From Centroberyx gerrardi (lineage: Eukaryota; Chordata; Actinopteri; Beryciformes; Berycidae), in NCBI RefSeq assembly GCF_048128805.1, contig NC_136019.1, positions 11,580,905-11,644,904 of the forward strand: a stretch of DNA of 64,000 nucleotides, in the 5' to 3' direction. The translations under genes were made by a program, and so were the position numbers. The notes below the pieces were generated by a model, which searched no databases, was not told the origin of the DNA, and saw only the letters and a program-made list of their open reading frames with translations. Shown piece after piece: positions 29,001 to 40,589 of this stretch (the stretch's first letter is position 1; each line of letters begins with the position of its first letter).

Positions 29001-32000
29001 GAATTACAGAAAAAAATATTGTTTCAATCATCATGACTTTCTGGCCATTATTCGTTCATTCTAGCAAAGCTGAACATCAACAAATTACCTGAATGACACC
29101 ACTGTCAAGGAGTTGAAGGAGGAGAACGCTGCTCTGTAAAGAGGCTCAAGCTGCAGGAATAAAAGCAGGTTGTAAGCATATTTATGTTGGCTATATTCTT
29201 AATGTTTTTTCCTTAGTCTTTTTAATTTTAAGTCTTTTTAATTATACTATTTCATTTTCACATTGTTTAATTACACTATTCCATTTCCTTCTTTTCATAA
29301 TTTTCTTTATTAGTTCTTTATTGACTACCACAGTAAAATTACAGAAGGGGAAGTGCACTGAGTGTATCTTTGTCCTTTTATATATAGTGATAGAGGGATG
29401 ATTTTTAATTTTTCCTTTGAAACCTCAGCAACTGGAATCAAATGCCATCCCATAAGAGACACAGGCATTCCACTGTATGATCCAGCATTGTGAAGCAGAA
29501 AACAACCTATACCCATTAAGGCGTACTGAAAAGACCAAGTATAAGACTACCTAGCAAGAACGGTAAAAGTGGAATTAGGCTTGGAAAAAAATGGGCAATT
29601 CTGAAACCTGAATATATTGAAAATGTCTTGCTAATAGTTTTTGCCAGTGAAACAATATAGCCCAAAGTGAATAGAGAGGGTGAATGCTATTGCAAACTAG
29701 ATTGAAATTTGATTTGAAATTTTATACTGTCACATACATTTCTTGAATTTCCACTCCATTTAGATTGGTGTAGACTTAACACCAAAATCCCAAATAAATG
29801 TATTTTGACACTGACAAAAATGATTGTTGGAAGATGAGTACATCATGAATGAAATTAAAAGAAGGCTTATTGTAGAATATTAGGTAGTTATTAGATATCT
29901 TAAGACTTAGATCTTATCTACTAAAAAAACATTATTAGGATACAGCAATCTATATTTTCAATCATTTGAGCAATGAATGACCTGATCTCTCTGATACCAG
30001 AATACAATAGATGCTACCACAGGCTTCATTTTAAGTGGGAGACTTACCTCTGTTCTTATCATTGTGGCTCGAATTCCAAAAGCTGAAGATGTTGAATCCA
30101 GCAGTTCACTTGTAAATGTCTCAGCAGATGAGAAACTGACCCGCCTCAAAGTGAGTGCTACTGTAGCTGTAGTTGCAGCGGCTGTAGTGGCAGCGGCTGT
30201 AGTAGCAGCCGCTGTTGTAACTGCAGATGTGGTAGTTGTTGATGCTCCAGTTGTTGACGCTCCAGTTGTTGACCCAACATTTGTAGTTGATCCACCAGTT
30301 GTGGTTGACCCACCAGTTGTGGTTGACCCACCAGTTGTGGTTGAGCCTCCAGTTGTTGTTGAGCCACCAGTTGTTGTTGACCCACTAGTTGTTGTTGATG
30401 CACCAGTTGTTGTTGATGCACCGGTTGTTGTTAATGCACCGGTTGTTGTTGATCCACTGGTTGTTGTTGAGCCTCCAGTTGTTGTTGATCCACCAGTTGT
30501 CGTTGATCCACCAGTTGTTGTTGACCCACCGGTTGTTGTTGATCCACCGGTTGTGGTTGACCCACTAGTTGTGGTTGACCCACCAGTTGTGGTTGAGCCT
30601 CCAGTTGTTGTTGAGCCACCAATTGTTGTTGACCCACTAGTTGCTGTTGATGCACCGGTTGTTGTTGAGCCTCCAGTTGTTGTTGATCCACCAGTTGTTG
30701 TTGATCCACCAGTTGTCGTTGACCCACCAGTTGTCGTTGACCCACCGGTTGTTGTTGATCCACCAGTTGTGGTTGACCCACCAGTTGTGGTTGAGCCTCC
30801 AGTTGTGGTTGAGCCACCAGTTGTTGTTGAGCCTCCAGTTGTTGTTGAGCCACCAGTTGTTGTTGACCCACTAGTTGTTGTTGATCCACTGGTTGTTGTT
30901 GAGCCTCCAGTTGTTGTTGATCCACCAGTTGTTGTTGATCCACCAGTTGTCATTGACCCACCAGTTGTGGTTGACCCACCAGTTGTCGTTGACCCACCAG
31001 TTGTGGTTGACCCACCAGTTGTCGTTGACCCATCAGTTGTCGTTGAGCCTCCAGTTGTTGTTGAGCCACCAGTTGTTGTTGACCCACTAGTTGTTGTTGA
31101 TGCACCGGTTGTTGTTGAGCCTCCAGTTGTTGTTGATGCACCGGTTGTTGTTGAGCCACCAGTTGTTGTTGACCCACTAGTTGTTGTTGATGCACCGGTT
31201 GTTGTTGAGCCTCCAGTTGTTGTTGATGCACCGGTTGTTGTTGAGCCACCAGTTGTTGTTGACCCACTAGTTGTTGTTGATGCACCGGTTGTTGTTGAGC
31301 CTCCAGTTGTTGTTGATCCACTGGTTGTTGTTGAGCCTCCAGTTGTTGTTGATCCACCAGTTGTCGTTGACCCACCAGTTGTGGTTGAGCCACCAGTTGT
31401 CGTTGAGCCTCCAGTTGTTGTTGACCCACGAGTTGTTGTTGATGCACCGGTTGTTGTTGAGCCTCCAGCTGTTGTTGATGCACCGGTTGTTGTTGATCCA
31501 CTGGTTGTTGTTGAGCCTCCAGCTGTTGTTGATGCACCGGTTGTTGTTGATCCACTGGTTGTTGTTGAGCCTCCAGTTGTTGTTGATCCACCAGTTGTCG
31601 TTGACCCACCAGTTGTTGTTGACCCACCGGTTGTTGTTGATCCACCAGTTGTCATTGACCCACCAGTTGTGGTTGACCCACCAGTTGTGGTTGAGCCACC
31701 AGTTGTCCTTGAGCCTCCAGTTGTTGTTGAGCCACCAGTTGTTGTTGACCCACTAGTTGTTGTTGATCCACTGGTTGTTGTTGAGCCTCCAGTTGTTGTT
31801 GATCCACCAGTTGTCGTTGATCCACCAGTTGTCGTTGACCCACCGGTTGTTGTTGATCCACCGGCTGTGGTTGACCCACCAGTTGTGGTTGACCCACCAG
31901 TTGTGGTTGAGCCTCCAGTTGTTGTTGAGCCACCAGTTGTTGTTGACCCACTAGTTGCTGTTGATGCACCAGTTGTTGTTGAACCTCCAGTTGTTGTTGA

Positions 32001-35000
32001 TCCACCAGTTGTTGTTGATCCACCAGTTGTCGTTGACCCACCGGTTGTTGTTGATCCACCAGTTGTGGTTGACCCACCAGTTGTGGTTGAGCCTCCAGTT
32101 GTGGTTGAGCCACCAGTTGTCGTTGAGCCTCCAGTTGTTGTTGACCCACTAGTTGTTGTTGATGCACCGGTTGTTGTTGAGCCTCCAGCTGTTGTTGATG
32201 CACCGGTTGTTGTTGATCCACTGGTTGTTGTTGAGCCTCCAGTTGTTGTTGATCCACCAGTTGTAGTTGACCCACCAGTTGTTGTTGACCCACCGGTTGT
32301 TGTTGATCCACCAATTGTCGTTGACCCACCAGTTGTGGTTGACCCACCAGTTGTGGTTGAGCCACCAGTTGTCCTTGAGCCTCCAGTTGTTGTTGAGCCA
32401 CCAGTTGTTGTCGACCCACTAGTTGTTGTTGATGCACCGGTTGTTGTTGAGCCTCCAGTTGTTGTTGACCCACCGGTTGTTGTTGATCCACCAGTTGTGG
32501 TTGACCCACCAGTTGTGGTTGAGCCACCAGTTGTCATTGAGCCTCCAGTTGTTGTTGAGCCACCAGTTGTTGTTGACCCACTAGTTGTTGTTGATGCACC
32601 GGTTGTTGTTGAGCCTCCAGTTGTTGTTGATGCACCGGTTGTTGTTGATCCACTGGTTGTTGTTGAGCCTCCAGTTGTTGTTGATCCACCAGTTGTCGTT
32701 GACCCACCAGTTGTTGTTGACCCACCGGTTGTTGTTGAGCCTCCAGTTGTTGTTGATGCACCGGTTGTTGTTGAGCCACCAGTTGTTGTTGACCCACTAG
32801 TTGTTGTTGATGCACCGATTGTTGTTGAGCCTCCAGTTGTTGTTGATCCACTGGTTGTTGTTGAGCCTCCAGTTGTTGTTGATCCACCAGTTGTCGTTGA
32901 CCCACCAGTTGTGGTTGAGCCACCAGTTGTCGTTGAGCCTCCAGTTGTTGTTGACCCACTAGTTGTTGTTGATGCACCGGTTGTTGTTGAGCCTCCAGCT
33001 GTTGTTGAGCCTCCAGTTGTTGTTGATCCACTGGTTGTTGTTGAGCCTCCAGTTGTTGTTGATCCACCAGTTGTCGTTGACCCACCAGTTGTTGTTGACC
33101 CACCGGTTGTTGTTGATCCACCAGTTGTCGTTGACCCACCAGTTGTGGTTGACCCACCAGTTGTGGTTGAGCCACCAGTTGTCCTTGAGCCTCCAGTTGT
33201 TCTTGAGCCACCAGTTGTTGTTGACCCACTAGTTGTTGTTGATGCACCGGTTGTTGTTGAGCCTCCAGTTGTTGTTGATCCACCAGTTGTTGTTGATCCA
33301 CCAGTTGTCGTTGATCCACCAGTTGTCGTTGACCCACCGGTTGTTGTTGACCCACCGGTTGTTGTTGATCCACCAGTTGTGGTTGACCCACTAGTTGTGG
33401 TTGAGCCACCAGTTGTCATTGAGCCTCCAGTTGTTGTTGAGCCACCAGTTGTTGTTGACCCACTAGTTGTTGTTGATGCACCGGTTGTTGTTGAGCCTCC
33501 AGTTGTTGTTGATGCACCGGTTGTTGTTGATTCACTGGTTGTTGTTGAGCCTCCAGTTGTTGATCCACCAGTTGTTGTTGACCCACCGGTTGTTGTTGAT
33601 CCACCAGTTGTCGTTGACCCACCAGTTGTGGTTGACCCACCAGTTGTGGTTGAGCCACCAGTTGTCGTTGAGCCTCCAGTTGTTGTTGAGCCACCAGTTG
33701 TTGTTGACCCACTAGTTGTTGTTGATGCACCGGTTGTTGTTGATCCACCGGTTGTTGTTGAGCCTCCAGTTGTTGTTGATGCACCGGTTGTTGTTGATCC
33801 ACCGGTTGTTGTTGAGCCTCCAGTTGTTGTTGATCCACCAGTTGTCGTTGATCCACCAGTTGTCGTTGACCCACCAGTTGTCGTTGACCCACCGGTTGTT
33901 GTTGATCCACCAGTTGTCGTTGTCCCACCGGTTGTTGTTGAACCTCCAGTTGTTGTTGACCCACCAGTTGTGGTTGAGCCTTCAGTTGTGGTTGACCCAA
34001 CAGTTGTGGTTGACCCACCAGTTGTAGTTGATCCATCAGTTGTTGTTGAGGCTCCAGTTGTCGTTGATCCATCAGTTGTCGTTGATCCACTAGTTGTTGT
34101 TGAGCCTGCAGTTGTTGACCCAGCAGTTGTTGTTGAGCCTTCAGTTGTCGTTGACCCACCAGTTGTGGTTGACCCACCAGTTGTAGTTGATCCATCAGTT
34201 GTTGTTGAGGCTCCAGTTGAGGAAGCAGCTGTAGTGGCAGCAGCTGTGGTGGCAGCAGGTGTGGTTGCAGCAGCTGTAGTTGCAGCAGCTGTAGTGGCAG
34301 CAGCTGTAGTTGCAGCAGCTGTGGTGGCAGCAGCTGTGGTGGCAGCAGCTGTGGTGGCAGCAGCTGTGGTGGCAGCAGCTGTGGTTGCTGTAGTTCCATT
34401 GTTTGAAAATGCTGTGAAATGTTTTTTTCAAGAATAAATTAGTAATAGCTTGCCCTTACATTGTGAGTATATCAATAATGCATTGTACTCTCATGTCCAA
34501 GGCAAAAAGATGCCTGATGTCATATAGACCTTGATGCCAGTTCCACAGTGCTGCACGCTGCATCAAAACAATACTGAGGAAGAGAATTGCTTTTGCAAAC
34601 TAGGAAGCGTCTTATCTAATTCTGAGTTTGCTAGTGTCAAGAATCTTGAAGTTAGTCACAAGCTAGTGGCAAGCCGTTCTACTAAATGGCTGTTCTTGAG
34701 AAATTCTGTTATTCATTAACTTTTCACTGCCATAGTGTTTGAGTGATGTTTCTGTAATTTCTTTATTGTTACGTGGTTACTGTGTTTTTATGTGTGGTGT
34801 TGTTGTTTGTGATGGATTTTGTTGCAAACCAAATTGCCCTCTGGGATTATAATAAAGACTAAACTGAACTGAAGCAAATTCATTGAATGCAAGATATTTT
34901 ACAGAATAGCTAATCCTGCCACACATTGAGCTGTTGAAATGGTGTGGTGAACTGTATAATACTGAACAGTGTGACAGATGTCTTTTTGTATCTGGTCCCT

Positions 35001-38000
35001 AAGCTACGTCCATTTCACATTTACCAGCATAGTTTTGTTCCCAACTTTTCAGTTCAGGCAATTATTTAAAATTCTGTTTCAAATAATGAGTGGAGTGAAA
35101 TTTAGCCTCATGTGTTAACTGTTAACTTACCTGTTACTTGGAGGGAGTTGGGCTCAATAGGGAGGTTGAAGGTATTGTTGGGGTTATTCACAGCTTCTCT
35201 CACAGCCTCTATAATGGTATCACTCTGTGGGATAGCTTCAACTGGAGTAGTCCTATTGAACTCAATCCCCACATTTGCTTCAGTGTTATTAGTTTGTGTT
35301 CTGGCTCCAGCAGCGCTGCATCACAAATGCCAATATCATAAAGTCAAGAGTCAAATTATGAAAATAATAAATTATATCGATAACTTCTTCAAATATGTAA
35401 CTTATAGGTGACGTACAGATATAGCTAACTTATTCATTATCCACATAGAAACATATATTTACTTATGACAGGCATGTTAGCTAATGTCAGACAGAGACTT
35501 TAAAACAAGGTAGAATTTGAAGTTTACCTAAATGATATAACGAAGCTGCGGACGAAGACTTCACCAAATGCTTCAATGAAGATTGTATCACACTGTAAGA
35601 AGAAAAATGCAAAAATTAGACATATTGAGTGGATTTCAAATACAATATTCTCCAAATGAAATCAAATGGAATGGTAAATTTCAGGTGAAATTGCATCTGC
35701 ATTAGAATGCTTTGTTTTTCAGTTGCAATGAACAGTGTAATGATTTGCTTAAAAAAAACAACACCAACAAAACAATGAAATTATTCTTACCGCAGTAACA
35801 ACTATCTCTTCAAGAGCTCTGAATTCTGGGCTCATGGGGTTACTGAGTTCTGATGTGAACAGAACTGCCAAGGTTGATCTGAGAACTGCAACTGGTGCAG
35901 GAGCTGTTGTAACTGCAGCTGTGGTGGCAGCAGCTGTGGTTGCTGTAGTTCCATTGTTTGAAAATGCTGTGAAATGTTTTTTTCAAGAATAAATTAGTAA
36001 TAGCTTGCCCTTACATTGTGAGGATATCAATAATGCATTGTACTCTCATGTCCAAGGCAAAAAGATGCCTGATGTCATATAGACCTTGATGCCAGTTCCA
36101 CAGTGCTGCACGCTGCATCAAAACAATACTGAGGAAGAGAATTGCTTTTGCAAACTAGGAAGCGTCTTATCTAATTCTGAGTTTGCTAGTGCCAAGAATC
36201 TTGAAGTTAGTCACAAGCTAGTGGCAAGCCGTTCTACTAAATGGCTGTTCTTGAGAAATTCTGTTATTCATTAACTTTTCACTGCCATAGTGTTTGAGTG
36301 ATGTTTCTGTAATTTCTTTATTGTTACGTGGTTACTGTGTTTTTATGTGTGGTGTTGTTGTTTGTGATGGATTTTGTTGCAAACCAAATTGCCCTCTGGG
36401 ATTATAATAAAGACTAAACTGAACTGAAGCAAATTCATTGAATGCAAGATATTTTACAGAATAGCTAATCCTGCCACACATTGAGCTGTTGAAATGGTGT
36501 GGTGAACTGTATAATACTGAACAGTGTGACAGATGTCTTTTTGTATCTGGTCCCTAAGCTACGTCCATTTCACATTTACCAGCATAGTTTTGTTCCCAAC
36601 TTTTCAGTTCAGGCAATTATTTAAAATTCTGTTTCAAATAATGAGTGGAGTGAAATTTAGCCTCATGTGTTAACTGTTAACTTACCTGTTACTTGGAGGG
36701 AGTTGGGCTCAATAGGGAGGTTGAAGGTATTGTTGGGGTTATTCACAGCTTCTCTCACAGCCTCTATAATGGTATCACTCTGTGGGATAGCTTCAACTGG
36801 AGTAGTCCTATTGAACTCAATCCCCACATTTGCTTCAGTGTTATTAGTTTGTGTTCTGGCTCCAGCAGCGCTGCATCACAAATGCCAATATCATAAAGTC
36901 AAGAGTCAAATTATGAAAATAATAAATTATATCGATAACTTCTTCAAATATGTAACTTATAGGTGACGTACAGATATAGCTAACTTATTCATTATCCACA
37001 TAGAAACATATATTTACTTATGACAGGCATGTTAGCTAATGTCAGACAGAGACTTTAAAACAAGGTAGAATTTGAAGTTTACCTAAATGATATAACGAAG
37101 CTGCGGACGAAGACTTCACCAAATGCTTCAATGAAGATTGTATCACACTGTAAGAAGAAAAATGCAAAAATTAGACATATTGAGTGGATTTCAAATACAA
37201 TATTCTCCAAATGAAATCAAATGGAATGGTAAATTTCAGGTGAAATTGCATCTGCATTAGAATGCTTTGTTTTTCAGTTGCAATGAACAGTGTAATGATT
37301 TGCTTAAAAAAAACAACACCAACAAAACAATGAAATTATTCTTACCGCAGTAACAACTATCTCTTCAAGAGCTCTGAATTCTGGGCTCATGGGGTTACTG
37401 AGTTCTGATGTGAACAGAACTGCCAAGGTTGATCTGAGAACTGCAACTGGTGCAGGAGCTGTTGTAACTGCAGCTGTGGTGGCAGCAGCTGTGGTTGCTG
37501 TAGTTCCATTGTTTGAAAATGCTGTGAAATGTTTTTTTCAAGAATAAATTAGTAATAGCTTGCCCTTACATTGTGAGGATATCAATAATGCATTGTACTC
37601 TCATGTCCAAGGCAAAAAGATGCCTGATGTCATATAGACCTTGATGCCAGTTCCACAGTGCTGCACGCTGCATCAAAACAATACTGAGGAAGAGAATTGC
37701 TTTTGCAAACTAGGAAGCGTCTTATCTAATTCTGAGTTTGCTAGTGCCAAGAATCTTGAAGTTAGTCACAAGCTAGTGGCAAGCCGTTCTACTAAATGGC
37801 TGTTCTTGAGAAATTCTGTTATTCATTAACTTTTCACTGCCATAGTGTTTGAGTGATGTTTCTGTAATTTCTTTATTGTTACGTGGTTACTGTGTTTTTA
37901 TGTGTGGTGTTGTTGTTTGTGATGGATTTTGTTGCAAACCAAATTGCCCTCTGGGATTATAATAAAGACTAAACTGAACTGAAGCAAATTCATTGAATGC

Positions 38001-40589
38001 AAGATATTTTACAGAATAGCTAATCCTGCCACACATTGAGCTGTTGAAATGGTGTGGTGAACTGTATAATACTGAACAGTGTGACAGATGTCTTTTTGTA
38101 TCTGGTCCCTAAGCTACGTCCATTTCACATTTACCAGCATAGTTTTGTTCCCAACTTTTCAGTTCAGGCAATTATTTAAAATTCTGTTTCAAATAATGAG
38201 TGGAGTGAAATTTAGCCTCATGTGTTAACTGTTAACTTACCTGTTACTTGGAGGGAGTTGGGCTCAATAGTGAGGTTGAAGGTATTGTTGGGGTTATTCA
38301 CAGCTTCTCTCACAGCCTCTATAATGGTATCACTCTGTGGGATAGCTTCAACTGGAGTAGTCCTATTGAACTCAATCCCCACATTTGCTTCAGTGTTATT
38401 AGTTTGTGTTCTGGCTCCAGCAGCGCTGCATCACAAATGCCAATATCATAAAGTCAAGAGTCAAATTATGAAAATAATAAATTATATTGATAACTTCTTC
38501 AAATATGTAACTTATAGGTGACGTACAGATATAGCTAACTTATTCATTATCCACATAGAAACATATATTTACTTATGACAGGCATGTTAGCTAATGTCAG
38601 ACAGAAACTTTAAAACAAGGTAGAATTTGAAGTTTACCTAAATGATATAACAAAGCTGTGGACGAAGACATCACCAAATCTTTCAAAGAAGATTTTATCA
38701 CACTGTAAGAAGAAAAATGCAAAAATTAGACATATTGAGTGGATTTCAAATACAATATTCTCCAAATGAAATCAAATGGAATGGTAAATTTCATGTGAAA
38801 TTGCATCTGCATTAGAATGATTTGTTTTTCAGTTGCAATGAACAGTGTAATGATTTGCTTAACAAAACAACACCAACAAAACAATGAAATTATTCTTACC
38901 GCAGTAACAACTATCACTGCAAGAACTCTGAATTGTTGGCTCATGGGGTTACTGAGTTCTGATGTGAACTGAACTGCCAAGGTTGATCTGAGAACTACAA
39001 CTGGTGCAGGAGCAGTTGTAACTGCAGCTGTGGTGGCAGCAGCTGTGGTGGCAGCAGCTGTAGTTGCAGCAGCTGTTGTAACTGCAGCTGTGGTAGTTGT
39101 TGATGCTCCAGTTGTTGACGCTCCAGTTGTTGACCCAACAGTTGTAGTTGATCCACCAGTTGTGGTTGAGCCACCAGTTGTCGTTGAGCCTCCAGTTGTT
39201 GTTGAGCCACTAGTTGTTGTTGATGCACCGGTTGTTGTTGACCCAGCAGTTGTTGTTGATGCTTCAGTTGTGGTTGACCCACCAGTTGTTGTTGAACCTC
39301 CAGTTGTTGTTGAGCCTTCTTTGTCGTTGACCCACCAGTTGTTGTTGAACCTCCAGTTGTTGTTGACCCACCAGTTGTAGTTGATCCACCGGTTGTTGTT
39401 GACCCACCAGTTGTTGAGCCTTCAGTTGTCGTTGACCCACCAGTTGTGGTTGACCCACCAGTTGTAGTTGATCCACCGGTTGTTGTTGACCCACCAGTTG
39501 TTGAGCCTTCAGTTGTCGTTGACCCACCAGTTGTAGTTGATCCACCAGTTGTTGTTGAGCCTGCGGTTGTTGTTGACCCAGCAGTTGTTGTTGATGCTTC
39601 AGTTGTGGTTGACCCACCAGTTGTTGTTGAACCTCCAGTTGTTGTTGACCCACCAGTTGTTGCTGAGTCACCAGTTGTAGTTGAACCTCCAGTTGTTGTT
39701 GACCCACCAGTTGTAGTTGATCCACCGGTTGATGTTGACCCACCATTTGTTGAGCCTTCAGTTGTCGTTGACCCACCAGTTGTGGTTGACCCACCAGTTG
39801 TTGTTGAACCTCCAGTTGTTGTTGACCCACCAGTTGTAGTTGATCCACCGGTTGTTGTTGACCCACCAGTTGTTGAGCCTTCAGTTGTCGTTGACCCACC
39901 AGTTGTAGTTGATCCACCAGTTGTTGTTGAGCCTCCAGTTGTTGTTGAGCCTGCGGTTGTTGTTGACCCAGCAGTTGTTGTTGATGCTTCAGTTGTGGTT
40001 GACCCACCAGTTGTTGTTGAACCTCCAGTTGTTGTTGACCCACCAGTTGTTGTTGAGTCACCAGTTGTAGTTGACCCACTGGTTGTTGTTGATCCACCAG
40101 TTGTTGTTGAGCCTCCAGTTGTTGTTGATGCTCCAGTTGTGGTGAATCCACCAGTTGTTGTTGAGCCTCCAGTTGTAGTTGATCCACCAGTTGTTGACCC
40201 TCCAGTTGTCGTTGACCCACCGTTTGTATTTGAACCTCCAGTTGTTGTTGATCCACCAGTTGTTGTTGACCCACCAGTTGTCGTTGAGGCTCCAGTTGTC
40301 GTTGAGGCTCCAGTTGTTGTTGACCCAGCAGTTGTTGTTGAGGCTCCAGTTGTTGTTGACCCACCAGTTGTCGTTGAGGCTCCAGTTGTCGTTGCCCCAA
40401 CAGTTGTAGATGATCCACCAGTTGCTTGTGTGGTAGCCAAATCAAGGGCCACTATTTGTAAGGAATAGAAAGTGAATAAGATTAAAATAATAATGTTGCT
40501 TTATAGGACAATAGTCTTTCACTTCATGTCACATAGATCAACTTACCCACAAGAATTAGCAAAATGGATACGATTGGTCCAAAACCCAT
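26018..40589 (-). CDS. GPI-anchored mucin with six SEA domains, 19 exons
   Basis: Exons, 5' to 3' on the minus strand: 40547-40589, 38900-40451, 38638-38702, 38241-38425, 37346-37521, 37083-37147, 36686-36870, 35791-35966, 35528-35592, 35131-35315, 30048-34411, 29089-29150, 28652-28991, 28390-28454, 27993-28177, 26886-27274, 26448-26509, 26202-26350, 26018-26106. All have GT-AG ends and all phases agree. Exon 1 gives the signal peptide MGFGPIVSILLILV. Exons 2 and 11 hold TTTGGS/TTTGAS repeats flanked by TTAAA repeats, dense O-glycosylation substrate. Six SEA domains follow repeat blocks; SEA4 and SEA6 keep RNGSI at the usual autoproteolysis point. The last exon reads SSGVSHKISLLTASFLVALS then WLLSNQQ and a stop, a typical GPI-attachment tail with no cytoplasmic domain. 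Length is about 2,800 residues. Exon 2 is one base short of an open frame. Likely a surface mucin; I recognise no named orthologue. Confidence 0.82.
26998..27255 (-). repeat. 15-bp coding repeat (Thr-Ala) in mucin exon 16
   Basis: About seventeen tandem copies of a 15-bp unit (plus strand GCAGCTGTAGTGGCA with variants), encoding TTAAA pentapeptides on the minus strand. It lies just before the sixth SEA domain. The same unit borders the large VNTR in exon 11 and occurs in two to five copies ahead of the other SEA domains. Confidence 0.9.
30236..34218 (-). repeat. Giant 18-bp coding VNTR in mucin exon 11
   Basis: About 220 tandem copies of an 18-bp unit (plus strand GTTGTTGTTGATCCACCA and variants) encode the hexapeptide TTTGGS, with GAS, SGS, and rarer DGS, GGF, SMT and SRT variants on the minus strand. 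All units stay in frame, with one 3-bp contraction near 33555, so the exon is open from end to end. Blocks of variant units recur in the same order, which indicates higher-order repeats spread by unequal exchange or gene conversion. Confidence 0.93.
34391..35945 (-). repeat. 1,555-bp tandem duplication, unit 1
   Basis: Contains the mucin SEA-C exon 35131-35315, the 65-nt exon 35528-35592 and most of exon 35791-35966 with their introns. It is almost identical to the next unit; the few differences include GTGTCAAG against GTGCCAAG near 34636 and 36191. The near identity, introns included, means the duplication is very recent or kept alike by conversion. Confidence 0.93.
35946..37500 (-). repeat. 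1,555-bp tandem duplication, unit 2
   Basis: Second copy, with exons 36686-36870, 37083-37147 and most of 37346-37521. Its start and end match unit 1 exactly, so the breakpoints fall inside the mucin coding exon, in the TAAATT-type repeat, and the duplication added one complete SEA module in frame. Confidence 0.93.
37501..39060 (-). repeat. 1,555-bp tandem duplication, unit 3 (diverging end)
   Basis: Matches units 1 and 2 closely from 37501 to about 38640, then more loosely through the SEA1 exons 38638-38702 and the end of exon 2. A still more diverged relative of the module lies at about 27254-28760. It carries the intronic segment ending in a LINE-like tail, GGGATTATAATAAAGAC. Confidence 0.85.
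39092..40430 (-). repeat. 18-bp coding VNTR in mucin exon 2
   Basis: About 74 copies of the same 18-bp TTTGGS family as in exon 11, with variants EGS, EAS and AGS enriched. Block order repeats internally: the stretch with GAGCCTTCAGTTGTCG recurs several times. One copy, at 39314-39326, is a base shorter than its sisters. Confidence 0.92.

Noticed and set aside
30064-34437. Plus-strand frame of 1,457 codons (VVVDPP repeats)
   Set aside because: Antisense shadow of the mucin VNTR; no splice logic, and the minus strand has signal peptide, SEA domains and consistent exon phases.
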